Source: Pieris napi (lineage: Eukaryota; Arthropoda; Insecta; Lepidoptera; Pieridae). From it: 64,000 nt of DNA. The stretch covers positions 4,238,501 through 4,302,500 of the forward strand of contig NC_062250.1 in NCBI RefSeq assembly GCF_905475465.1, written 5' to 3'. The position numbers and the translations under genes were made by a program. Of this stretch, positions 47,201 through 55,105 are shown one piece after another (position 1 is the first letter of the stretch; every line of letters begins with the position of its first letter). Below the pieces are notes generated by a model. It worked only from the letters and a program-made list of their open reading frames with translations, had not been told where the DNA came from and did not search any database.

Positions 47201-49756
47201 TGCAGTCATTTGTCTATGGCATTTCTTGCGGTAAGAAATTAACACAATCTATGAATATAAATCTCCTAATATAATGGTCCAATATAAATTATCTTTATGC
47301 ATGAATTTTTGAATAATTTGTAACTGTTTTACAATACAATTATTCATTCATCAAATACGTTACTTATCGATAATTTCGCGAGATTTATTTTCTTTAAAAA
47401 TGATTCAGCATTAGTGACGTCATGACATCTATAGTGATAGTCTTATCTTTTGATAACGATTAAAATAGAATATTATTTTTCATTTCAGGTTTAGGTTTCT
47501 CGCTTATATCAGCACAAATGGATGCGATTATATTTGAAACCTACGATTCTCACGTAGTAGCCGTTCGGGGGATATGCTATTGCGGCCAAGCCATTGGACT
47601 GTCAATATTTCCCCACATACTAACAGCGTTAATTGATACCTATAGCTATTCCCTTTCACATATTGTGATAGCAGGCATCATGCTACAATCGCTGGTAGCA
47701 ATCATGTATCTGAAAATAGACGAAAACATTAGACGGCCCGCGTCCTTCTCTCGATATAAAGACCTATCTCAAACATACATGGTATACAGAAATGAAGCAA
47801 TGGAAAGCACTTATGGAACCGAACTACAGTTACACAACCTAAACAATAAAAGTTGGAAAAGTCCTTCAGACGATCAGTTGCATAAGACAGGAGAGATTTG
47901 TGATGATGGATACGTCTCAGAGACTGTAACACCTCCTCCTAGTCCTGAAGAGAAACGACGGAATATATTCGGAGTTGATATTCTACCACAAATACCTGAA
48001 GAAAGCGAGGAAGAAAGTGAGGAACAATACACTAAAGACACGAACAATAAGAGACGTCTTAGTGTTGCCATTAAAAGACTGAGCACTTTAGGAGATAATA
48101 TTGACGGGTGTATTACAAATCAAGTGAGGAGAGATTCACAACCAGAAGATAGTAATAAATCATTTGTAGAATTCTTAGAAGTAAAATACGAAACTGTGAC
48201 ACCAATAACAGATATACGGACGGAGAGGATTCTGAATTCATTTAGTTTTCGATGCCAATCGGCGTATTTAAATGCGAGAAGAAAGATTTTGTTGCCGTCA
48301 TATAGAATGTACAGAATCAGACGGAGGTTCACATATCTTTCGTATAGTGTAATCGATACATTTATTAAACCATTAACAAGATCTCTGACGTGTGGGAAGT
48401 TTTATCCAGCGTTACTTTTAAGTTTCTCTAGATTAAGTTTATTATCAATATCATTAGTGTTGTTGCCGATGTTGGCGTCAGAGGTGGAGCCGAAGATTTC
48501 GGTTCTGGAAATGAACTTTTTGATGTCTCTTCATGGGTTTACATGGTTATGTTTCTTGGTCTGCACTCCGTGGTTAGCGCAGACACCTAAGAGGAATTAT
48601 AAATATATAGTAGTTCTGGGTCTGCTCATATCTACAGCATCGGCGTTTCGTAAGTATTTTCTGAACTGATACTGGCAATTAAACTTCTATTCCTTTATTT
48701 ATAAAAACTAAATCAGTGTAAGTGCTCTCTTATAACTGAAACACTGTCTCTTTCTTTCAAATTGTGTTTACGATGTGATGAAAAGAGACAGATGTTCGTT
48801 AGTTGAATCCGTGCATTTGAACGGATTTCTTTTTATGAATAAGGGGTGTAACCGATCTTGGTTTTTATTTTCATAATATTTTGTCTTCCTCATAAGTGAC
48901 TTAGTATTTGCTAATACTACTGAAAAGAACCTTAACCTTAAAGTCGAAACAAGAACCATTTTATAATTTGAAGGGCGTGAATTATAAACATTTTAATTAG
49001 TCATTATTTTCCTTAGAAATATTATAACTATTTTATATTAAGAACAAATTTAGTAGGTTTTACTAAATTTGATCGAATATTATAGATCTAGCTGTGTTGT
49101 GCGGTTCCCATTTATTCGGTGGTAGCACGATTTATTACGCTTTTTCACACCTTTGTAACACTATTGAAATTTCATACAAAACCATAAATTTTTTTAAACT
49201 ATTTTACAGCCTATGTTCATGGTCATTTTTTTTAAATCGGTCGAGTAGTTTCGGAGCCTATTCAATGTAAACATAAAAACAAATCTTTCCTCTCTAAAAT
49301 ATTAGTACCTATAGATAATAATCCTAGTTCAAACCAATTTTATATACGCACGCACGGACATAAATTGAGTCTCACATCAGACTAACAGTACATCAGAATG
49401 ATTACCTTTCAGTTCTGGCAGCAGACAACAACCACGATTCATACTCTATTGGCTGCATCGTCGCCGGTTTTGGTTTCGGCGCTGTAACATCATGTTGGGA
49501 AGGGGCAATCCAGGATTATGTCGGCGCCCGAAAATGGCCTAAACTCCAAAGTGCCCTAGAAACCATCTCCGCAATTATGTTAGCTGTATTTCTTTTAGCA
49601 CTCACGTTTTTAATAGATGTGGAGAAAGGATTTAAACTTGTCATGTTCATATTGGGTATTATTCTAGCTGTGATAACGATGGTTTGGTTCGCCATAGCGT
49701 GTGTAGCGATATACTTCAACAAAGTGAGGAAAATCAGTTTACTTTCAAACTCATAA
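31462..49756 (+). CDS. MFS transporter, monocarboxylate-transporter (SLC16)-like
   Basis: Five exons in perfect phase: 31462-31533, 45690-45816, 47078-47230, 47489-48649 and 49413-49756 (TAA), about 618 residues. Exon 1 is MDFNGQQESAGWRWSLLISA (IFLN|GTGAGT) and joins ICLPSLVLSYGVLWVHSLSS, the MCT pattern of a GW-W motif before TM1. Twelve hydrophobic segments can be placed: six before and six after a cytoplasmic loop of roughly 200 residues (acidic, PEST-like EESEEESEEQ, Ser/Thr-rich, basic near its end), the usual MCT architecture. The exon 4 start GLGFSLISAQMDAIIFETYD corresponds to the TM4-TM5 region. Substrate is unknown. Intron 1 (14.2 kb) carries a full R1-clade LINE, a truncated LINE and a Harbinger element. 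A variant poly(A) signal ATTAAA lies at 49776-49781. Confidence 0.85.
32975..33090 (-). repeat. tRNA-derived SINE (family A), body fragment
   Basis: Contains AGATGATCAACCTTCTGTGC, CTGACGCACGCCGTCAAC and TTCCTCATGATGTTTCTTC, the reversed body of the family. Both ends are lost. Confidence 0.65.
33172..33400 (+). repeat. Helitron-like repeat
   Basis: Begins TTTACTAATATTATAAAAAG and contains TCTACTGAACCGATTTTGAA, related to 21876-22035. The rest of the body is not recognised. Confidence 0.45.
34738..35066 (+). promoter_or_regulatory. Repeated module in the LINE 5' UTR, candidate internal promoter
   Basis: Two diverged tandem modules (about 34738-34931 and 34932-35066). Both contain GTG(C/T)AAGCCAGCAC, TGGACCGA, a TAG(G/C)C(T/C)..TTTAAA block, GGTG(T/C)GCGTC and CACGTGGGATGGCC or TACGTGGGATGGCC, and end in ..CCAGCG or ..CTGGCG. 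Such tandem modules are common in LINE 5' UTRs and may drive transcription; function here is inferred. A 9-bp stem hairpin lies downstream at 35189-35215. Confidence 0.5.
35726..37852 (+). CDS. LINE ORF1, gag-like nucleic-acid-binding protein
   Basis: The product packages the element RNA. The 708-residue frame has a Ser/acidic N-terminal part, a basic KITRRKGRGRPSTKG stretch, a Lys/Glu-rich coiled segment (AEKKAREEEELLALEMKARE), a second coiled segment near residue 240 (ETRSLREDNERLKKLIEIL), a very basic patch (GKRKKRKRKKRERSG) and three C-terminal zinc knuckles: CFRCLQAGHVAARC, CYRCGQPGHRASVC and CPLCIAAGKTADH..C. This is the R1/I-type ORF1 layout. The start is uncertain: ATG 35726 or the in-frame ATG at 35765 (MTTINN). 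It ends one base before the ORF2 ATG, implying reinitiation. Confidence 0.88.
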   Translation: MDCVFPPWKIIYEMTTINNLINKKTKSKEDVSVEMPCDAAEQEAGVATAGDQFVLPAPPSDIMLECPEMSDSSTYSGVEARESLTVSSRFWSSRKRFREVADTDSDIAREATSKITRRKGRGRPSTKGENVDPVPANKSAKLKETRAEKKAREEEELLALEMKARETQCTLSSVLVSEQGEDMSLDLVKRIEASLGVVEKVATKSSNIKGQWVHMAKNAIADMRKDIGVLAKRSVSEETRSLREDNERLKKLIEILQQDMTDLRKHVGVNSKEPPLTPSLLEEFEANLMRRIGDRLNARFESLEPRLNPAPVLRPSLAADRRKVVGPPRFESGPSQDNRQVNSRSLVQAASTALPQGPSSISKKKKNKRIAGEEILAIEKVSAITQPSPLQSASNLSKEHWLIVGKRKKRKRKKRERSGVVLAQPTVTGFQAPVKKPRLRTPRTAAVVVTVPAEVQKKGVTYAEAIKEAKGQIRLEELGIEAVRFRRAATGAAIIQVTGEGGGDKADVLAKKLRELYGTKGILVSRPVKSVEVRVSGLDDSVTADEVKFAVCKKGECSSDHVRVGEVRQDKSGLFAVWVKCPVEAAKKLSEGRLLVGWTSARVTVLQQRELRCFRCLQAGHVAARCTAEIDRSKSCYRCGQPGHRASVCSSKPQCPLCIAAGKTADHRLGGKACTAPSQKMPRRFNTKVSVEPTLSGDIMETQEIVIS
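37854..40976 (+). CDS. LINE ORF2, endonuclease/reverse transcriptase (R1 clade)
   Basis: The enzyme nicks the target and copies element RNA into the genome. The 1040-residue protein starts at ATG 37854, after the ORF1 stop TAG plus one T. The N-terminal APE-type endonuclease shows QSNLNH, SEPY, GDFNAKSTVWGSP and SDHKYIRF. The reverse transcriptase shows KKTAPGPDGLHG, SAYRPIVLLPEVGKLFERII, QFGFRRGRSTIDAL, SLDIANAFNTIPW, GVPQGSVLGPLLWN and the catalytic YADDTLVTA. The C-terminal knuckle is CHHCDCREDTVRHTVEECPAW-like (C-x2-C..H-x4-C). Length and order fit R1-clade elements. All key residues are present, so it may be active. Confidence 0.93.
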   Translation: MDLRFIQSNLNHCASAQDLLIQSLTQWIVNIGIVSEPYMVPDKNNWVGDRDGLVAVFINDVNLQSVASTMQGRGCVALKIGRIAVIGVYFSPNKTLAEFETFLSELGCLVSWCRPLDLIVAGDFNAKSTVWGSPVSDERGDALLDWLATQNLVSLNRGNVQTCVRMNGGSIVDVTFSSPALASRVYGWRVLSEVETLSDHKYIRFDILDSTVSLPGPAPSEIGPRWSRKYLDKDALTEVSLVEAWNPKPSNFTIDSEVEWFRDSLTRISNVAMPRIGPISPKQSVYWWSSELARLRVECVKARRRYTRFRRRHLSYRDPDEEASLYTSYQEAKRALRLEIAEAKDRAWKELLNSLDRDPWGRPYNIVMSKLRPWRPPLTSTMEPTFLGMVVTSLFPCDSTPFINVDFDHSEDIPEVSEGELGAGVFKIQNKKTAPGPDGLHGTVWAQSLNNGLFNRFRDLLSDLLRKGIFPNSWKVGQLLLLRKFGKPVDSPSAYRPIVLLPEVGKLFERIIVSRLEKHLQIIGPNLSDTQFGFRRGRSTIDALAKLRDLCEETVSGGGVVLAVSLDIANAFNTIPWRAIMDGLLYHGVPVYLRHVVGTYLSDRSIIYPSREGWRCYQVRCGVPQGSVLGPLLWNIGFDAVLRGRLMPGVGLICYADDTLVTAKGCNYQEASLLVTAGVEEVVTRIRQLGLRVALQKSDVICFARRSPPRGAEIIVDGVHMALKSTLKYLGLVLDARWTFKAHFAALEPKLDSTAMALGRIMPNIGGPGGGCRLLYAGVVRAKALYGCPIWADKLSFYNKALLRRSQRKVAIRIARAYRTVSCDAACVIAATPPWHLEALALGEIFWRRAEARSGGFDPPLEVVKVWKEEYRRLILLEWRDELSECRFGLQTVDLIRPFLKHWVDRRWGSLSYRLVQVLSGHGCFGSYLHRIVGREATPACHHCDCREDTVRHTVEECPAWDGFRSVLADSIVGNLSLPLIIQRMVEADNDGPWNAFKAFCEAVMTEKENAERQRENNSDAPPVRKRRLGQRRRAFARLP
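41630..41664. repeat. Inverted repeat at the 5' junction of a truncated LINE
   Basis: TGGCTATTAATAATGG (41630-41645) and its exact complement (41649-41664), separated by AAA. The right arm is part of the LINE coding sequence, so the left arm is an inverted copy made at the 5' junction. Confidence 0.9.
41642..43020 (+). mobile_element. 5'-truncated LINE (Jockey/CR1-type), open 3' half of ORF2
   Basis: The 454-residue frame 41642-43006 is the second half of a reverse transcriptase. It begins METIINSQLLRYLEGHQLIS and has SQYGFRRGRSAGDLL, SLDIAKAFDRVWHRALLSKL, NAGVPQGCVLSPTLFLLHIN and CYADDST (catalytic YADD). After these come the thumb/C-terminal part: LGVDISNDVQFRGHLE, MEYCSHLWAGAP, LDRIQRRAVRIV, TTTMWNQLPTEVFP and FKKRAYQFLKGRQ. 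It ends with a 3' UTR of a few bases and A16-18 at 43003-43020. Endonuclease and finger regions are missing. The frame is intact, pointing to a recent truncated retrocopy. A related relic lies at 55222-55410. Confidence 0.88.
43916..44122 (+). pseudogene. Harbinger Myb/SANT-like protein gene, truncated by frameshift
   Basis: Open for 68 codons from ATG 43916. This copy keeps GAG where copy 1 has the TAG stop. It reads FSREEVDLLTSLVADHK, SVTWQEKEQCWKTLEALFN and SGVNFRSAKA and stops. The expected continuation (LK.GYKKK.. helix) is in another frame, so the protein is cut after its DNA-binding half. Confidence 0.7.
44505..45131 (-). pseudogene. Harbinger transposase remnants, copy 2
   Basis: Same two blocks as in copy 1. 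The N-terminal block (45131 down to 44907) contains IYYIQSLNDAEFTFR and LTKEALETLL, with small in-frame insertions relative to copy 1 (extra FR and an extra I). The C-terminal block (from about 44865 down to 44505) contains the YLLTP..RNVVERT region, a frameshift and VACAVLHNIAIDMRDEHFE. The catalytic centre is deleted at the same place, so the deletion predates the split of the two copies. Confidence 0.8.
46026..46260 (-). repeat. 5'-truncated LINE 3' end with (ATT)n tail, minus strand
   Basis: Begins with AATAATAATAATAATAATTT on plus, that is a 3' (TTA/ATT)n tail on minus, followed by a unique 3' UTR-like body to about 46260 (GGCGCGCAAAATTG, GGGCCTGTGAG). The tail style matches that of the CR1-group LINE at 51129-55181, but a family link is not shown. 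Confidence 0.5.
46794..47045 (+). repeat. Dispersed LINE 3'-end repeat in transporter intron
   Basis: Starts TGTGGCAGTGTACCTTTAAC, continues GCATTTCCTCGCTGTATTG, CACCAGCTCTGGGGTCACCG and CACTTGAAACCCACGG. It is the reverse of 56740-56930, and its first 50 bases recur at 16497. It ends in three short tandem units of AGAAAGACTCTTTTTATTTT type (46988-47045). Confidence 0.65.
49190..49310 (-). repeat. Helitron-like 5' end repeat, minus strand
   Basis: Contains AAATCGGTCGAGTAGTTTCG and AAATCTTTCCTCTC, with TATAGAT at its right end. It is the reverse complement of the pattern at 21876 (TCTATA..GAGGAAAGATTTG..ACCGATTT). It lies in the last intron of the transporter gene. Confidence 0.5.
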
Positions 49757-49933
49757 TATGAGAATGTACTAAAATATTAAAGTAAAAAAATTATATAAAA
49801 CCAGAATTAGGCAAAAAAATTGTAGAATTACTGTACTATGCGTTATGTATGAGTTTGTTAAGCCATATCTATTTCAGTTATGACTTGAACCGCTGAACTG
49901 TTGATGCCTACGCATTTAATTAATTAATAATTT

Positions 49934-50045
49934 AATTTATGGCACAGAAAGCTATCTACTTGCCTATTACAAAAACAAATGATCACGAAACAGATATATA
50001 AATCTGAGGCCCAGAACTAGAAGGTTGTAGAAACACTGGTTAACT
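49934..50045 (+). repeat. tRNA-derived SINE (family A), 3' part
   Basis: Contains CTACTTGCCTATTA, AAATGATCACGAAACAGATA, AAATCTGAGGCCCAGAACTA and GGTTGTAG..CACTGGTT, the 3' part of the family. The tRNA-like head is missing. Confidence 0.7.
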
Positions 50046-51128
50046 TTCTATCCTCATGAAGAAACTATAGGATAATATATGAAAAGCTGTATATAATTAA
50101 ATTTAAGAATACTGTTTAAGAAATTATATAACATTTTAAATCATTGGTTCAATTTCTTTTATCACCTAACACCTGGTTTTCTTATTACCGCAATATTTAA
50201 TGAAGTACCTATTTAAGGATACGAGGAAAATATTGGCTATTTCTCTATCTACCTTAGTGGCTTACACATGGTTACACTCCAATGGCGATTCCTGGTGAAG
50301 CCTTAAAAATATTAAATGAAACAAAACAACAAATAAATGCGCCCATTGTTCGTCCAAAAACAAGGGTCACAAAAATACGCCTACAGCTAAATCTTAGTAT
50401 TTGTAGAGTATTGAAGAAATGTGAAACAGCACAACGATCCCGAAGGGTCTAAATTTGCAAATATAATACAATTATTGCATGATGCGTTTGTTTATTAGTC
50501 AATTAACAGTGTAAGGTGTAAAGTTTATTCAGAGACTGATCAAGAGTTCTGACCGCTCTAGGCTATTTGTCAGGATGCGCCCCCGCCAGGTGACAGATGT
50601 GTTACGGTCCGTCTAAAAAGTAGTGTTGACTATGTTTTCTAGTGTGGAAATTTTAACATGGTTCATACTATCTATAAAAGATTTCAGATCGATCTGCCAG
50701 CTAAACTAACGCTGTCCTTTAATTTGCACACCTTGAAACCATTTTTTAGCTGACTTAAAGTCTACTTACTTACTTACTGTCTTAAAGTGCATTTTAAGAC
50801 AGTCAATAGCTGCATACAGCATAATAATTATCAATGATGAAAGATCGCCTACCTTATAACTCAATGTGGCCCATTTTAACTTAGTATTTACTTTACTTAG
50901 AAAAAAGAAATTTTGATTTCTTTATTCTTCTTAAACATCTTATTTGTATGTCTCTTAACTCTTTTTCGTCACGCAACGTATCAAGATAAGCATGTAATAT
51001 CTCATAAAGAGTAACGTTCCGAAGTTTTAATTTTTTCTAAAACTGCTTTTGCTTCTATTTTGATCTCCTTACTTTGAATTTTTACCAGTTCACAGTTTAT
51101 TAAGTGTTTTTCTTGGTCTAGTTGGAAT
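50046..51128. other. Intergenic, no gene seen; may include the 5' end of the next LINE
   Basis: AT-rich, with no supported coding region. The 5' boundary of the CR1-group LINE was not found and may lie near 51060-51130, where composition changes to a GC-rich block (GTCCGCGCCCCCCTAGATCG). Confidence 0.4.
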
Positions 51129-52238
51129 ATGCAGGGGACGATATTAGCGAAGACACGATTTCAGCGCGTCCGCGCCCCCCTAGATCGTCGCGCCCTAGGC
51201 TGCAGCCTAATTAGCCTAAGGGTTAATCAGACCCTGAGTTTATTCTCAATGTATGAATGTAATATATTATTATTAAATGATAAAATAAAGTGCTTACAAG
51301 TGTCTCTGGCAAACATTACACATAAATATAATGCATTGTCTTCTAAGAGGAGCATGAGGGAATACACACTGAACCTCAATCACCACCTGAATAATACTAA
51401 CCTGGTGGATTCCCTGGCACCAGGCCTGGTTGCCTTGGAACAACTTGAATGGTCTATGTCAGTGTGTGAGCCGTCAGTGTGTGAGCCGTCAATCTCTGAA
51501 CAGCTTAGCCTCAATAATGATGTTAACAAAAAAGAAAATGTTTCTTTAAAAACAAACAGTAATTATGTTATGTTTAGCGATGAAGTGGGAAAAGATTTGG
51601 GATACATTTCGATGAACCAGATGGGGCAAAGTGTAAGTAATTATTGTATGCCTGGCATTTCTTTAAATGAAATGTCTGAAAAAATATTAAAATTTAAGTT
51701 TAGAGAAAATGACAATTTAATAATAATTATAGGAAATAGGGAGAATACAAATAAAAAATCTATAACAAAACTATTTGACCATCTTCAAAGTGTTGAAGTT
51801 AAAAACATTGTAATGTTTACATTTCCCTATAGTAAGAGTTTGACGCAGAAGGAAAATAATTTAAGATACAAATTAAATGTGACATTGGATAGTTTATCGT
51901 ATTATTCAAACAAAATAAATATAATTGACATAAATAAATTGTCATTTGTTGATAACAGCTTTTTTTTAAGAAAGGATAGATTGTTTCTATCTAAATTTGG
52001 TAAAAAACAATTAGCATTAACGCTAAGCTTTTATTTACTAACTTCAGCCAAGAACTTGGCTGCTAAATCTGCTTTATTTGAGCAGTCTTCTATTATTAGG
52101 TTAGACAATGCCTTTATACAGCAGCAGAGTTCCGACAGTGCTCCCTTGGAGCAAATTAGTCATGAAATAGTTGCCGCTATTGAGCAATCTAACTATGATG
52201 CACATAAATGCTTGTCCCAAATTAAATATTTAAATTAA
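51129..52238 (+). CDS. LINE ORF1, SGNH/esterase-like domain
   Basis: A 369-residue frame. The first part is low in similarity (MYECNILLLNDKIKCLQVSL may be the true start, ATG about 51249). The second part (from about residue 145) reads VMFSDEVGKDLGYISMNQ, YCMPGISLNEMSEKI, NDNLIIIIGNRENTNK and, near the end, DRLFLSKFGKKQLALTLSFY. This fits the SGNH-hydrolase-like ORF1 of CR1-type elements (GDS block, GTND block, H-L block). The catalytic Ser-Asp context is altered (FSDE rather than GDS) and the GTND block reads GNREN, so hydrolase activity is doubtful. It ends TTA AAT TAA, overlapping ORF2 by 13 bases. Confidence 0.7.
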   Translation: MQGTILAKTRFQRVRAPLDRRALGCSLISLRVNQTLSLFSMYECNILLLNDKIKCLQVSLANITHKYNALSSKRSMREYTLNLNHHLNNTNLVDSLAPGLVALEQLEWSMSVCEPSVCEPSISEQLSLNNDVNKKENVSLKTNSNYVMFSDEVGKDLGYISMNQMGQSVSNYCMPGISLNEMSEKILKFKFRENDNLIIIIGNRENTNKKSITKLFDHLQSVEVKNIVMFTFPYSKSLTQKENNLRYKLNVTLDSLSYYSNKINIIDINKLSFVDNSFFLRKDRLFLSKFGKKQLALTLSFYLLTSAKNLAAKSALFEQSSIIRLDNAFIQQQSSDSAPLEQISHEIVAAIEQSNYDAHKCLSQIKYLN

Positions 52239-55105
52239 ATAATAAGACAACAGAGAAGGCCTCTAGCAACCTTAAAATAGTACACCAGAATATACAAGGT
52301 TTTTCTGGAAAGAATCTAGAAATCTCTTTGTTTTTAAACAGTCAGAATATCCATGTATTATGTCTCACAGAGCATTGGTTAAAAAAAAATGAATTATTAG
52401 ATTGTATTGAAAATTATAAAATTGTTAGTGCATTTACTAGGGAATGTGCAATTAGAGGTGGGTCATTAATAATGTTACAAAACAATATCAAATATAAAGA
52501 AAGATTAGACATAATAAAACATTCCATTGAACAAACGATAGAAATTTCTTGTGTGGAATTTGAACAATTTATAATTGTGTGTGTATACAGACCCCCTTCT
52601 GGAAGCTATGATCTGTTTGAGTCTTCTATGGAAAATGTTCTTAATATTATAAGTAAAAATAACAAAAAGATGGTTGTCTGTGGGGATTTCAATTTAAATA
52701 TTTTGGTTTCTAGTACATATACAAGTAGATTTACTAATTTATTTGGGTCGTTCAATCTACAATATTCTTTCTTTGAACCAACTAGGATTACCCCCCTATC
52801 AGCTACCTGCTTGGATAACATTTTTTCTGATTGCGTTTTATATGAAAAATGTATTGTTAACTGGGTGGATTCAGATCATAGTGGTCAAAAAATCATTGTT
52901 GAGCGCCATAGGGTTAAACAAGACATAAAAATTACTTTTAGGCCAATAACGGACAAACGCTTAAAGGTTTTTGAAAATAATATTAAGAATAAACTTAGGT
53001 TTCTTAAAAATTCAAATGATGCTAATGAGCAATACGAATATTTATGTCAACAAATAAGCATAGAATTTGCTAGCATATTTAAACAAAAAACTGTTTCTTT
53101 AAACTCTAAAATGAAATTCTGTGACTGGGCCACACCAGGTATTTACGTTAGTAGAAGAAAATTGTATGATCTATATTATGAAAAGTCTATTTCTACTGAG
53201 CAGTCGCTTATAAACTATGTCAGAAATTATTCAAAAATATTTAAAAAAGTTTGTAATATAGCAAAGGCAAATTATTTGAGTAATAAAATAAAAAAATCGG
53301 ACAATAAAATTAAGACCACTTGGAACATTATTAATCAAGAAACTGGTAAAACTTCATTTAAAGATAGCTCTTTTGAAATTAATATTAATGGCAAAATTAT
53401 AAAAAAAGATGCAGCGGTCGCAAATGCTATGGAGTCCTTTTTCTCTGAAATCCCTGCAAGAATCACTAGTAAACTGAATTCATCTACGCAATTCGCGCTT
53501 TCACTTTTAACGTCTAGCACAAATAAAAATAGTAGTGCATTCGATTTTCATAAAATTAACACGGATTCTATTGTAAAGGCATTTAGATCGTTGAATAAGA
53601 AGAAAACAGAAGATCTATGGGGAATATCAGTAGCTGTAATAGCACCAATAATTGGAAATATTTCTCCTTATCTAACGATTATTTTTAATAGATGTATCGA
53701 TGATGGGGTTTTTCCCAATCTCATGAAATATAGTAAAATTATTCCTTTATTTAAGTCTGGAGACAAATCGGACCCCACGAATTTCCGCCCTATATCAATT
53801 TTACCAACTCTAAGTAAAATATTTGAAAAAATTATTCATAATCAATTGCTTTCACATTTTAGATTAAATAAACTATTTCATGATAGACAATTCGGTTTTA
53901 CTAAGGGTAGATGTAGTACGGATGCGGGTGTCGAGCTCATGAAGCAAATATTCGATGCCTGGGAAAATAAACAGGATGCTTTAGCTGTCTTCTGTGACCT
54001 GTCCAAGGCTTTTGACTGTGTAGAGCATAAAACATTATTGGGAAAATTACAGTATTATGGCGTCTCAGCAAACTCAATAAAAATAATAAATTCATACTTG
54101 AGTGACCGATTACAAAAAGTGGTTATAAATAAAGCAGAGTCTTTAGGAGCTCCTATTCTCATGGGTGTGCCTCAGGGGTCGATATTGGGGCCGTTGCTCT
54201 TTCTTATCTACATAAATGACCTGCCATTTTATATAAATAACTTATGTGAAACGGTATTATTTGCAGATGATACATCTCTTATTTTTAAAATCAGTAGGAA
54301 CGCAATAAATTTTGACGAGGTAAATGATGCCCTTTCCCAAGTTATGTGTTGGTTTACTTATAATAACTTGTTACTAAATTCTAATAAAACAAAATGTATT
54401 AGATTTTCTTTGCCTAACGTAAAACAGGTCAGTACAAACATTAATATTAATGAGGAAATAATTCAATGTGTTGATTCAACTGTATTTTTAGGGATCACTC
54501 TAGATTCTCGTTTGCAATGGAAGCCCCATATTACAAATCTATCGGCAAGACTTAGTTCGGCTGCTTTTGCGATAAGAAAGATTAGATGGATGTCTGATGT
54601 CGAAACGGCGAGGCTTGTATACTTCAGTTACTTCCATAGTGTTATGACATATGGTATATTGTTGTGGGGCTCAGCGGCCGATATTCAAGATATTTTTGTT
54701 TTACAAAAAAGAGCAATACGCGCTATATACAAATTAAAACCGCGTGACTCGCTAAGAGAATTATTTAAAGAGATTGGTATTTTAACAGTTGCCTCCCAAT
54801 ATGTGTATGAAAATATTATGTACGTTTATAAAAACATTAATAAATTTATAAAGCGCAGTGACTGTCACAATTTAAACACAAGAAGTAGGAATAGACTTGA
54901 TTTTCCAGCTTTCAGACTTCATAAAACTGCTCACTCATTTATGGGGAAATGTATACAGATATTTAACAAGATTCCGGACCGTGTAACCAAACTTCCGATA
55001 CATGAGTTTAAGCTTTGCATCAAGAAAATCCTAACAAAGGGAGGATATTACACTGTTCGGGAATTTATAGACGATGACAATGTGTGGGCACTAGTGCCGC
55101 TGTAA
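52226..55105 (+). CDS. LINE ORF2, endonuclease/reverse transcriptase without AUG start
   Basis: The open frame starts after a TAA at 52223 and runs 959 codons. Endonuclease motifs begin almost at once: LKIVHQNIQGFSGK, LCLTEHWL, VCVYRPPSGSYDLFE, VVCGDFNLNILV and WVDSDHSGQKI. The reverse transcriptase has SLNKKKTEDLWGISV, DPTNFRPISILPTLSKIFEK, RQFGFTKGRCSTDAG, CDLSKAFDCVEHKTLLGKL, MGVPQGSILGPLLFLIYIND and the catalytic site FADDTSL (Phe for Tyr). The first in-frame ATG is at 52472, inside the endonuclease and too late. Translation must therefore start by another route; see the slippery site at 52229. All catalytic motifs are kept. Confidence 0.9.
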   Translation: MFKLNNKTTEKASSNLKIVHQNIQGFSGKNLEISLFLNSQNIHVLCLTEHWLKKNELLDCIENYKIVSAFTRECAIRGGSLIMLQNNIKYKERLDIIKHSIEQTIEISCVEFEQFIIVCVYRPPSGSYDLFESSMENVLNIISKNNKKMVVCGDFNLNILVSSTYTSRFTNLFGSFNLQYSFFEPTRITPLSATCLDNIFSDCVLYEKCIVNWVDSDHSGQKIIVERHRVKQDIKITFRPITDKRLKVFENNIKNKLRFLKNSNDANEQYEYLCQQISIEFASIFKQKTVSLNSKMKFCDWATPGIYVSRRKLYDLYYEKSISTEQSLINYVRNYSKIFKKVCNIAKANYLSNKIKKSDNKIKTTWNIINQETGKTSFKDSSFEININGKIIKKDAAVANAMESFFSEIPARITSKLNSSTQFALSLLTSSTNKNSSAFDFHKINTDSIVKAFRSLNKKKTEDLWGISVAVIAPIIGNISPYLTIIFNRCIDDGVFPNLMKYSKIIPLFKSGDKSDPTNFRPISILPTLSKIFEKIIHNQLLSHFRLNKLFHDRQFGFTKGRCSTDAGVELMKQIFDAWENKQDALAVFCDLSKAFDCVEHKTLLGKLQYYGVSANSIKIINSYLSDRLQKVVINKAESLGAPILMGVPQGSILGPLLFLIYINDLPFYINNLCETVLFADDTSLIFKISRNAINFDEVNDALSQVMCWFTYNNLLLNSNKTKCIRFSLPNVKQVSTNININEEIIQCVDSTVFLGITLDSRLQWKPHITNLSARLSSAAFAIRKIRWMSDVETARLVYFSYFHSVMTYGILLWGSAADIQDIFVLQKRAIRAIYKLKPRDSLRELFKEIGILTVASQYVYENIMYVYKNINKFIKRSDCHNLNTRSRNRLDFPAFRLHKTAHSFMGKCIQIFNKIPDRVTKLPIHEFKLCIKKILTKGGYYTVREFIDDDNVWALVPL
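52229..52235 (+). promoter_or_regulatory. Candidate -1 frameshift site T TTA AAT at ORF1/ORF2 junction
   Basis: In the ORF1 frame the codons are TAT TTA AAT TAA. The heptamer T TTA AAT has the X XXY YYZ form in the right phase, directly before the ORF1 stop. A one-base backward slip gives TTT AAA TTA AAT AAT AAG.. and enters ORF2. No strong downstream stem is obvious, and termination-reinitiation is the alternative. Confidence 0.5.
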
